Shown: positions 56,484 through 64,000 of the stretch, piece after piece
Layout of the letters: every line of letters begins with the position of its first letter
How positions within the stretch are numbered: the first letter of the stretch is position 1
Source: Aurantiochytrium sp. KH105
Lineage: Eukaryota > Sar > Bigyra > Thraustochytrida > Thraustochytriidae
Reading direction: 5' to 3'
Length of the DNA: 64,000 nucleotides
Assembly: GCA_003116975.1 (NCBI GenBank)
Contig: BGKB01000231.1
Coordinates: forward strand, 1-64,000
Translations under genes and position numbers: made by a program
The notes under the pieces: model-generated
What the model saw: only the letters and a program-made list of their open reading frames with translations
Told to the model about the DNA's origin: nothing
The model's database searches: none

Positions 56484-58532
56484 ATGGTTGTTGTCATCAG
56501 GACGCTCAACCACAAAGACAATGAACTCCAGGCCGACGTCCTTCTTGCGCAGGTCCTCCGCAATGCAGGCCACGAATGCGAAATTGTAGCTGGCAGCTCG
56601 GTCATGGGCGCCAGCAACAAGGAATCAGTCGTGCTGCTGCATCTGCAACTCGATGCCCCTCTGGAGTCGCACTCCTCTGCATCCAAGAGCAGGTCGAGAC
56701 GATCCTTCTCCATTGATAGCGGGGACATGTCGTACAGCAAGGGCAACGAGGAGAGACTCCGCAATGCTCGAGAGCTCGAGAACGCTCTCGCGAGAAAAAC
56801 GCGTGAGGCCCAGGAACTCGACCACAACCTCAAGGTGGCTCTTAAATCGATCAAGACCTTTCACCGTCAACAAAATGAGCTCTTTGAAGAGTTCGTGGCT
56901 CTCCGAGAAAAGTACGATGCGCACAAGCTCAAGCTGCGCCAGGTGCTTTGGGACTACATCCCCAACCACATTGCCGGCTTCGAAAGCATCCCCGCCATGC
57001 AGACCGATCTCCGCGAGACCGACGAAGAGGTCGGCGACTGGCTCGCTGGGCGCGTGCTTGGTGAAGGGCAATTTGCCACGGTCAAAGCTGTGCGGGACGG
57101 CCCCGCGCTCCTTTTGGCCAAGAGCGGCTTTCTTCCCGAGGATCTCGCCGTGAAGCGCATCATCAAGGACAGAGTCACCGATGTTCGCAACATGGGCCGC
57201 GTCAACAACGAAATTCGCCTCCTGCGAGATCTTGACCACCCGTGCATCGCCCGGCTTGTCGACGTCTGTCACACTGAAAAGTACCTCTATCTCGTCCAGG
57301 AAAAGGGCGGCATGGACCTTTTCGAGCATTATCGCGTGCGTCCCGGCCCTGCCGAGGAGAAATTCGTGCAGAGCGTCTTTAAGCAGCTTTGCTCCGCCGT
57401 GCGATACTTGTTCACGCACGAGGTCGTTCATCGCGACATCAAGCCCGAGAACATTCTCATCGACGCTCGAGGCCATGTCAAGCTCGTCGACTTTGGGCTC
57501 AGCACGTACCACGCCAAGCACATGACGCTCGACGATTTTTGTGGAACCCCTGGTTTTTTTGCACCCGAGATGCTTGTTGATCCAGCATATTCGAGTGAGA
57601 CGCTCGATGTCTGGAGCCTCGGATGCGTGCTGCTCGAGATGCTCCTCGGACATGGCCGCTTCGCGGAGGTTTGGATGCCTGCATACGCATACGAGCACCT
57701 GCATGACGCCCAGCAATTCGATCGCGAGCTGCTCCGCTGTGTTGGCGCTGTCAAAGCTATTTTCGGTCAGCAATTGATGACCACGCGTCCTCGTGCCGGA
57801 ACGGGCCAAAGTGTCGAGGAAAAGGAAGGCGAAGAGCAAGAAGGCGAGGATGTCCTTGGAGGCCATTCGCACAAACGCAGCTATAACGCTCACGATAATG
57901 TCGTCTCAAGCGTTGCATGCTCTGGCCTCGTCGGGACAAACTCGGCGCCGAACCTGCTCGCGTCCAAGGACGAAGTTCTTCATCACCATCCGAGAATGCG
58001 TCGAAGCAGCGAAGTGTATCCGCATGCCATCACGCACCATATCAACTTCAAGTCGTGCGTGTACGCCATGGAAGAGCAAGCGACTCGATCCGCGGAGTGC
58101 AAGGACTTCCTTCTCGCGCTCCTTGTGCGCAATCCCGCTTCGCGCCTCCGAACTCATGAGCTCGAGGACCACCCCTTTATTACCAATCACACAATCATGC
58201 CGGCTGTCGTCTCTAAATCGTCCGAGTCCTTTTCAGCGGGCCCAGTCGTAGCGGCGGCAGCAGCAGTAGGAGGAGGAGGAAAAGGTTCAGGAGGACTAGG
58301 ACTTGCCTTCACCATGCCTGTATCCTCGTCGCACAATGCTAAACGATCAGGGCCTGCGGCGCTACAATCTTCTGCGCTGCAGGTCGAAACAGAAGCTGAC
58401 TTGCTCCTCGAAGATGGCCTTCGCGATAGATTGCCACCACTTTCGCCTGCATCTCCAAAGGTCGAAGGGATGCAGGAGCTCGTCAAGGTGGGAGATGATC
58501 TGCTTGCACTTCATCATCTCAACATGGCATGA
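56484..58532 (+). CDS. Ser/Thr protein kinase with N-terminal coiled coil
   Basis: 682 residues, intronless. After ~85 residues of unclear fold comes a charged helical stretch (about 88-155) that should form a coiled coil. The kinase domain starts near residue 186: P-loop GEGQFATV (193-200), Lys 224 in LAVKR, Glu 243 in the C-helix, HRDIKPEN (316-323), DFG (336-338), CGTPGFFAPE (353-362) and DVWSLGCVLLEML. An insert of about 95 residues, acidic then Ser/His-rich (about 435-525), splits the C-lobe before the closing RNPASRLRTHELEDHPFI segment. All catalytic residues are present, so it should be active. HRDIKPEN and the CGTPGFFAPE activation segment point to the CAMK/AGC side of Ser/Thr kinases; no close named family is recognised. 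The C-terminal tail is Ala/Gly/Ser-rich. Confidence 0.88.
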   Translation: MVVVIRTLNHKDNELQADVLLAQVLRNAGHECEIVAGSSVMGASNKESVVLLHLQLDAPLESHSSASKSRSRRSFSIDSGDMSYSKGNEERLRNARELENALARKTREAQELDHNLKVALKSIKTFHRQQNELFEEFVALREKYDAHKLKLRQVLWDYIPNHIAGFESIPAMQTDLRETDEEVGDWLAGRVLGEGQFATVKAVRDGPALLLAKSGFLPEDLAVKRIIKDRVTDVRNMGRVNNEIRLLRDLDHPCIARLVDVCHTEKYLYLVQEKGGMDLFEHYRVRPGPAEEKFVQSVFKQLCSAVRYLFTHEVVHRDIKPENILIDARGHVKLVDFGLSTYHAKHMTLDDFCGTPGFFAPEMLVDPAYSSETLDVWSLGCVLLEMLLGHGRFAEVWMPAYAYEHLHDAQQFDRELLRCVGAVKAIFGQQLMTTRPRAGTGQSVEEKEGEEQEGEDVLGGHSHKRSYNAHDNVVSSVACSGLVGTNSAPNLLASKDEVLHHHPRMRRSSEVYPHAITHHINFKSCVYAMEEQATRSAECKDFLLALLVRNPASRLRTHELEDHPFITNHTIMPAVVSKSSESFSAGPVVAAAAAVGGGGKGSGGLGLAFTMPVSSSHNAKRSGPAALQSSALQVETEADLLLEDGLRDRLPPLSPASPKVEGMQELVKVGDDLLALHHLNMA

Positions 58533-58970
58533 CATGGCAACCTGCAAATCTCCACCCCAATTTACTAGCAATAAGCTACATTGCACAGAGACTTGGCTGG
58601 AAGAATACATACTGAAAACGGCAAACTGTAGATTTCATTGTTGGCGTTGTTGGCGTCTACGTCTCATCGAAAGTAAGCTTACGTTGCATTTCTCTTTCAC
58701 TCCTTCCTTCCTTCTTTCTTGGTCCGACCGATACTCTCGAGACAGACGGTCGCAGGCTCACACGGCAGATATGCCACTTGAATGTTGTTGGTACGTATGT
58801 ATGTTTATTTGTTTGCTTGTTTGTTTGTTCGTTCGTTGATTTGTTTCTTGGTCAGTTTGGGTGTTTACTGACTTGCCGTCGTCGACACTTCAAGTCGCTC
58901 CTTGATCTCTGCAGACTGGCCGGCCTCTACGAAGGACAGGCAAGGAAAGTGGGGCCTGTAAATCGTGCGT
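58533..58970. other. Convergent 3' region, nothing seen
   Basis: Between the kinase and the ankyrin gene, tail to tail. It has TTTG/TTCG runs at 58797-58850. No supported gene. Confidence 0.5.
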
Positions 58971-61235
58971 CTACCTTTTTGCCTTCTTCTCTTTCTTGCT
59001 GGCCTTCTTCTTTTGTTTCTTATTCTTGTTGTCGCTGTTTTCGGTCTTTTTGCTCGATTTTAGGTTTGCAGCATTTTTGCCTGCCCTGTTCTCCTCCTCT
59101 TCACCGTCAACATCCCCGTCGTCTGAACCATACTCTGACTGCGAATCCGAGCCCGAATCGTCGTCGTCATCGCCAAAGATAGAATTGTAAATTGCCGAAA
59201 AGATTCCACCCCCCTGCTCATCTTCCGAGTCAGAGGAGTCGGTCGAGAAGTCACTGTCATCGTCGCCATCGTGCTGCGCATCCTTTCCTCCTCCCGCACG
59301 CGAAGCCCCTCCGCGCGCTGCTGAGCCACTCTGCTCGTCACGACCTCCCGCTTCCGATACGGCTAATTTTTCCTTCTCCTTCTTTTTTGATGCCTTTTTC
59401 TTGCTCTTGTTCGACTTTCCCGAACTTTTGGTGGCACCAGCGTTTACGCCCTCCGTTGTCCCACCGCCAGCAGCAAAGTCTGCAAGAGCTTCTTGCGCCT
59501 CTTGAAGCTGTTTCCTCAGATCGCTCGCGTAGCCGAGATGGAGGCGTGCTTCGCTAAAGCGGAGCCTTCGCTCGGCCTCGAGCTCTTTTCCGAGTCGATC
59601 CCGCTCCATGAGAATGCACTCGATCGACTCGCTACGTTCCATCGACCTCTTGCGTCGTCTGGGTGACAAAGCGTGCACGTTTGGCAACGAGCTTGCCCCC
59701 CCCTCTTCGGAAACACTTTTAGACATTGTGCCACGTGTTTCTGCGCGCTGATCGTCGTCCACAGAATGTTTGTCGTTTTTGTTTGGTTGGCTTTGCTGCT
59801 GTCCCTGCGATGTTTCGAGTTCTCCCTGCTGTTTACCGGTCGAAGATGTAGGTGCATGCGTTTTAGAACGCGCGTCGGAGCTCGCATGAGACCGGAGGCT
59901 GTGCGCTCCATCCGTCGCGGACCCGAGAGAAACGCGACGCGAGACAGCGGAAGCAGTTTCGTCAAGGAGCGACAAAAGGCGTTCCTCTTTTTCGTGAAGC
60001 GCTGATCGCAACATTGCGTTCTCCTGCAGACAGCGTTCCAGCTCCATGTCGCACTTTACATACATGCTCTGCAAGTGCTCCTTGTGGTCCGCGACACGCT
60101 GCAACTGCGAAGAGACACTCCTGAACTCGTCTTGCAATTTCGAAATGTACTTGAGCACGCCATTCTCTTCCAAGAGGGACTCGACTGTCTCGCGGAGCGC
60201 CACGATCGTAAGATCCTTTTCTTCGACCATGCGCCGCAATTCGTAAACTTCGTCCTTATCCACGAGATGATGGTCCTTGCTTGCTACCTCTTGTCCATCG
60301 ACAATAACATTGTGCCTGGTCTCCGCAGAAGTGGACTTTGCCACGCCATCCTTGGAGGAGGAGGAGGTGGAGGACTCGGAGAGAGCCTCTGAGCCCTTGA
60401 ATTCTCGACCTTTGCTCTCTTCGTTTTCACCCCCATCCTTCGGAAACTGGTCGAGTTGGCCAAACAGGGCGGCGAACGCAGACCGCAGGGCCTGGGTTTT
60501 GGCAAGCTCGACAGGCAAGTGCCCATCAACGTCGCGCGCGTCTGGGCTTGCCCCCAGCTCCAGGAGAGCGCTCGCTGTTTCCACGTGGCCCCCTTCGCAC
60601 GCCTCGTGCATGGGGGTCCGCTTTTTGTCATTGCAGGCTTCGAGCACGGCACCTGCATTGACGAGTTCCTGCAAGAGCTCGCGAGGCTGTCCGAACGAGG
60701 CAGCCCAGTGCAGAATCGTTGCATGGGCCGTGGTCCCGTCATCAGCGTTAGCATTGACGCCGCCATGCAGCAGACCGCGAACCTTTTCGAGGTCGCCTGC
60801 TGCCACTTGCTGCAAGAGTTCTTGCTCGAGAGCCTGTCGCACGGCCTGGCTGGCAACCTCGGCCGGCTTCCGGCCCTGGTCATCCTCGACGTCCGCCCGC
60901 GCGCCGAGTTTAAGCAGAGCGCGGACAACGTCCACTTGGCCATTTTCGCACGCAATGTGGAGTGCTGTCGACCGGCGCTTCCGTGTCTCTGCAGCCGCGC
61001 CTGTGCTGCTCTGCTCGATGTCGCTGCCGACGTCGACGTGGACTGGCGCGTCGACGTGGAACCCGTGCTGCTCGAGCGCCGCCTTGACCACATCTGTGCG
61101 GCCCGCTTCGCAGGCCTTGGCGATGAGATCCTCGAGGGCGGCGGCGGCCTCCGCCTCCTCGCCATCCGCGCTATCGGTGCCTCGTCGCGGGGCCATCGTC
61201 CTCGTCGTAGTTGGCGGCGTCGAAGTCGGCGCCAT
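58971..61235 (-). CDS. Ankyrin-repeat coiled-coil protein with Lys-rich acidic tail
   Basis: 754 residues from the ATG at 61235; a second Met at 61196 is also possible. The frame is open for another ~230 codons upstream, but that part is Arg/Ala/Pro-rich and looks like 5' sequence. Ankyrin repeats lie at about residues 25-250: STALHIACENGQVDVVRALLKLGA, then a partly degenerate unit (AAGDLEKVRGLLHGG), ILHWAASFGQPRELLQELVNAG and TPMHEACEGGHVETASALLELGA. A coiled coil follows (about 325-420: VYELRRMVEEKDLTIVALRE onward), then Ser-rich sequence, another helix (RDRLGKELEAERRLRF), and a tail alternating Lys and Asp/Glu/Ser runs ending KKEKKAKR. It is probably a scaffold protein; no partner can be named. 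Confidence 0.8.
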   Translation of the reverse strand: MAPTSTPPTTTRTMAPRRGTDSADGEEAEAAAALEDLIAKACEAGRTDVVKAALEQHGFHVDAPVHVDVGSDIEQSSTGAAAETRKRRSTALHIACENGQVDVVRALLKLGARADVEDDQGRKPAEVASQAVRQALEQELLQQVAAGDLEKVRGLLHGGVNANADDGTTAHATILHWAASFGQPRELLQELVNAGAVLEACNDKKRTPMHEACEGGHVETASALLELGASPDARDVDGHLPVELAKTQALRSAFAALFGQLDQFPKDGGENEESKGREFKGSEALSESSTSSSSKDGVAKSTSAETRHNVIVDGQEVASKDHHLVDKDEVYELRRMVEEKDLTIVALRETVESLLEENGVLKYISKLQDEFRSVSSQLQRVADHKEHLQSMYVKCDMELERCLQENAMLRSALHEKEERLLSLLDETASAVSRRVSLGSATDGAHSLRSHASSDARSKTHAPTSSTGKQQGELETSQGQQQSQPNKNDKHSVDDDQRAETRGTMSKSVSEEGGASSLPNVHALSPRRRKRSMERSESIECILMERDRLGKELEAERRLRFSEARLHLGYASDLRKQLQEAQEALADFAAGGGTTEGVNAGATKSSGKSNKSKKKASKKKEKEKLAVSEAGGRDEQSGSAARGGASRAGGGKDAQHDGDDDSDFSTDSSDSEDEQGGGIFSAIYNSIFGDDDDDSGSDSQSEYGSDDGDVDGEEEENRAGKNAANLKSSKKTENSDNKNKKQKKKASKKEKKAKR

Positions 61236-62370
61236 GCCGCCCAATCGATCGATGCTCGCTGCCTCCGTCGCGCCGATGCCTCTCGCACGCTGGCGACCGC
61301 GACGCGGCGGAACGGTCTGCGCGGAGGGCACGACCACCAGAGCTCGCGCGGGTCTCCCTTGGGCGTGGCGCGATGCCCGCCTCGCCTGCGAAGGGACGGG
61401 CTGCGCGGGGTGTGCCAGATCGACTCTGCCCGTTGGCGCCTTTCTGAAGGAGCGCCCCGCCCGACAGGGAGTCACTGTAGGATTCATAGGCCCCTTCGCC
61501 AACCGGGCATGATAGACCGCTTCGACGGCCCCACCGTCTCGGCCGCGGTCGCAGGCGCGAGCGGCTCTTACGTCGTCGCCGCAAGCGCGGTGCACGCAGC
61601 AACGAAAAGGCGAGCCATTGGCGGGCTTCCGCATGTTCGAAGTGCGATGAAATTGTACAAAACTGTGAGTATGGGTTTCGTGATTTTGGCCGCCGGGCAC
61701 GGGTGGGAGTACTTTGTAATTCGTACTACAACAAGAAGGAAAAGATGGCCTCCTCGCTTTGCGATGTTCAGAAATCAAACGGGATTTCAATATATTGCAC
61801 AGTCTCGCATTCTCTGTCAACCAAATACCTGGGAAAGCGAATGATCTTGGCCGTCTGTGGTGACAAACGGTTAATTTACATCTCTCGAGGCCTCTTTTTT
61901 GGCTCTCTTTGTGCGCAACAGTTCTCACTCAATCATGACTAACTTAGCCACGTCAATGAACCGAGATTGAATCCTCAAAGCAAGGAAACGAGCTGATTTG
62001 TTCTCTTCACCATCCGAGTCCCGTTGATGCAGATGCTCGACCAGCAAGGTTCCACCTGGGCTCGCGAAGCTCCTTGCTGAGCCAAACTCATGGCGCAAAT
62101 TTCGGTGTCATCGTTGCCTCGCGCACTTCGCATTGCAACGCATCGCGCAAAGCCCCGTCAGGTCAGGCGAAGCTTGGTCGTAGCGAGAAGGGCTTCTGTT
62201 CTGGCTCGTCGTTGTGTCGTCGCCCGCCTTCTTGTTCTTCAAGAAAGCTGGCAGACCGACCAAGCCAAGCCAAGCCAAGCAGGCAGACCCAGAACAAGAC
62301 GGAGAAGGTCGAAGACGACGAGGACAGAGGACGAGGGCGGAGACGAGGAGCGCTGGCGGAGGGCGCAGCC
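61236..62370. other. Divergent intergenic region
   Basis: Between the ankyrin gene and the TPR gene, reading outward. GC-rich near the ankyrin start, AT-richer at 61640-61990, with a short (AAGCC)n run near 62262-62280. No supported gene. Confidence 0.5.
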
Positions 62371-64000
62371 ATGGAGGCCACGCGTGCAGTGCTGGAAGAG
62401 GTGCAGGCCTTTCGCGCAGCGGTGGAAGAGACCGAGTATGCGAAGGCCGTGGAGATCATGACTCGACTGATCGCCAGAGACCCGAAGCGGGCGCCCTTCT
62501 TTGCGAGCCGCGCCAAGGCGAACGTGCTCCTGGGGCGCATGGACGAAGCGCTGAAAGATTCCACGCAAGCCCTCCAGCGCGACGGAAAGCTCGCCCTCGC
62601 TCATCTTTGCAAAGGCTGCGCACTGGTTGGTTTGGGAAGGCATACGGGAAATGCCGCGCAACTAAAGAGCGGCGGGAGGGCATTGCAGCAGGCTCGCACG
62701 CTCGACAAAACAATCGCTTCGCAAGACCTTTTCAAGCGCTTCGAAGCTGCTCTCAGCGATCAAATGGCTCGTAATTTTGTTGTCAAAGGTGCGGTGCATC
62801 AGAATGACTTTGGACTCAGGATACTGGACGAGAGCGAAGGTCCCGAGGCCGGCGGGACACAACCTGCTAAGTCTAAGCTTTATGACGCGCCACCGCTCTC
62901 ATCTGGCCTCGACGAGGATACCTTGCTCTGGATCATGTGTGATGCTCTTCTCGTTTATGTGGCGCTCGATCCAAGCCGGGTGGGGGGAAAGAAACCAGGT
63001 CTAACCCTTGACACATGTGCCCTCTTGCGCGATCGGCGGTCCTTGGAGGACTGCCGACGCCTTGTTGGCTCGCTCGTGGAGGCGATTGATGTCGAGGCAT
63101 TTCAAAGTGGAGCGCGAAATAGTCTGACTGGCCTCAATCGTTGTGTGCGCAGCGCGTTGAGTGCCCGAGTTTTACAAGTGTGCATGCGGTCATTACTTGC
63201 CATCATAAGTCCCGATGCATTGGTAAAAACCTATGAGCAGTATGTGGCAAACGTGCAGCGTGTAATTTTTGCGCTCTTGGGTGAGGGCGACACAGCGCTC
63301 TCTTTGCGCCGCGGCGGGGTTGCCGCGCTCGCGCAGCGTCTCGTGTGCTCCTGTCTTCGGGCTGCGGCCCCAACGCAAATCGTTGTTTTGTTGCGTCTCC
63401 GTATCGAGATCGCAAACCAAACAATTGTGGACGACGCGACTTTGATTGCCGAGATGGATGAGGCGCTTGCACCGTTCTTTAACGTCGAAGCCCTGAGCTC
63501 CTGCGAAGATCTAAATCTTGGACGGAATTGGACCGCTGCCCCACCGTGGCTGGTGACGGCTGCGCACGGCCACAGCGAACCCCACGTAGACGCTCTGCTC
63601 ACTCGCGGCCAAGACACGATGGCCAGGGCGACCGCGTCGGCTGCTTCCAACGGCGAGCACACAACGATAATTGATGGCGGCTTGGAGGACGACATCGAAG
63701 CGGCTTTTGCATATAGCCAAGTCATCGATGTTGAGACGGGATATGGGCCTTGGAATCTCGTGCCATCCTGCTTACCAAGCTCTTTGACTTTGCAAAGTAC
63801 GCGCGAGTCAAGTGTCCTCAGCAACAAGACATGCGAGTGCGCTCGTGAACCTGCTCGAAACACGCGTGTCGCGAAGTTAGCCGAAGCATGGGAAGCGCTG
63901 CAGAACAGCGACCAGCGGGAGCGAATCCGGCTCATTTCGTTGCAAGATTTGCAAGCTATTACACAACATTTACGAGGTGAAATTCCAGGCAGGCCCATGG
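62371..64000 (+). CDS. TPR-containing protein, cut by the window edge
   Basis: The ATG at 62371 (MEATRAVLEEVQAF) opens a frame that stays open for 543 codons to the end of the window, so the stop lies beyond. Two or three TPR-like units lie at about residues 10-85: EYAKAVEIMTRLIARDPKRA, FFASRAKANVLLGRMDEALK, LALAHLCKGCALVGLG. The rest is well-mixed globular sequence (DTLLWIMCDALLVYVALDPS, then IVVLLRLRIEIANQT) without a domain I recognise. The base composition is less GC-extreme than in the neighbours. The start is supported by a change from Arg-rich 5' sequence to normal protein composition. Family unknown. Confidence 0.8.
   Translation, partial: MEATRAVLEEVQAFRAAVEETEYAKAVEIMTRLIARDPKRAPFFASRAKANVLLGRMDEALKDSTQALQRDGKLALAHLCKGCALVGLGRHTGNAAQLKSGGRALQQARTLDKTIASQDLFKRFEAALSDQMARNFVVKGAVHQNDFGLRILDESEGPEAGGTQPAKSKLYDAPPLSSGLDEDTLLWIMCDALLVYVALDPSRVGGKKPGLTLDTCALLRDRRSLEDCRRLVGSLVEAIDVEAFQSGARNSLTGLNRCVRSALSARVLQVCMRSLLAIISPDALVKTYEQYVANVQRVIFALLGEGDTALSLRRGGVAALAQRLVCSCLRAAAPTQIVVLLRLRIEIANQTIVDDATLIAEMDEALAPFFNVEALSSCEDLNLGRNWTAAPPWLVTAAHGHSEPHVDALLTRGQDTMARATASAASNGEHTTIIDGGLEDDIEAAFAYSQVIDVETGYGPWNLVPSCLPSSLTLQSTRESSVLSNKTCECAREPARNTRVAKLAEAWEALQNSDQRERIRLISLQDLQAITQHLRGEIPGRPM

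Noticed and set aside
61236-61928. N-terminal extension of the ankyrin protein by 231 codons
   Set aside because: The extension is Arg/Ala/Pro-rich, lacks any domain and changes abruptly to normal composition at the ATG at 61235.

Overview
This window is nuclear DNA of a eukaryote, most likely a thraustochytrid (Labyrinthulomycetes, Stramenopiles). The best single clue is an intronless front-end fatty acid desaturase with a fused cytochrome b5 domain (52.8-54.4 kb) that matches the thraustochytrid delta-4 desaturase family of DHA synthesis. Supporting clues are GC-rich genes almost without introns, separate promoters, an IFT88 gene (so a flagellated stage exists), a bZIP-START protein of stramenopile type, and many simple repeats in the gaps. 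There is no operon structure, and no phage, plasmid, CRISPR, rRNA or convincing tRNA gene.

Layout. 0-4.3 kb: a kinase-like protein of unknown role, convergent with an unknown protein whose frame is broken once. 4.2-7.7 kb: THO complex subunit 5, preceded by a tandemly duplicated ~180 bp block. 7.7-11.3 kb: a secreted protein joining a fucolectin-like domain, an aerolysin-type beta pore-forming region and two cysteine-rich modules. 12.2-14.1 kb: a membrane-anchored ALDH22/Msc7-type aldehyde dehydrogenase. 14.2-18.1 kb: two paralogous rhodopsin-like GPCR genes, head to head, with four inverted repeats between them. 18.5-20.4 kb: bZIP-START protein. 22.5-24.4 kb: C2/transmembrane protein. 25.4-26 kb: Rac-type GTPase. 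28.2-30.3 kb: unknown protein, divergent from an aldo-keto reductase with a large insert (30.6-32.1 kb). 32.8-34.2 kb: LPCAT-like acyltransferase. 37.0-39.7 kb: IFT88. 40.5-43.7 kb: VPS16. 44.1-45.2 kb: DCP2, the only gene here with a clear intron. 45.2-50.6 kb: a gene-poor stretch with an AT-rich island, a GAAA microsatellite and possible gene remnants. 50.6-52.4 kb: polyglutamine AP2-domain protein. 52.8-54.4 kb: delta-4 desaturase. 56.5-58.5 kb: Ser/Thr kinase. 59.0-61.2 kb: ankyrin/coiled-coil protein. 62.4 kb to the end: a TPR-containing gene cut by the window edge.

Most genes are housekeeping: mRNA export (THOC5), mRNA decay (DCP2), endolysosomal fusion (VPS16), cilium assembly (IFT88), actin signalling (Rac). 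The desaturase and the acyltransferase could act in one lipid pathway, making polyunsaturated acyl chains and placing them in phospholipid, but nothing in the sequence links their control. The most unusual parts are the pore-former-like secreted protein with its repeated upstream sites, the GPCR pair with its palindromes, the broken-frame gene at 3.2-4.2 kb, and the unexplained 45-50 kb region.
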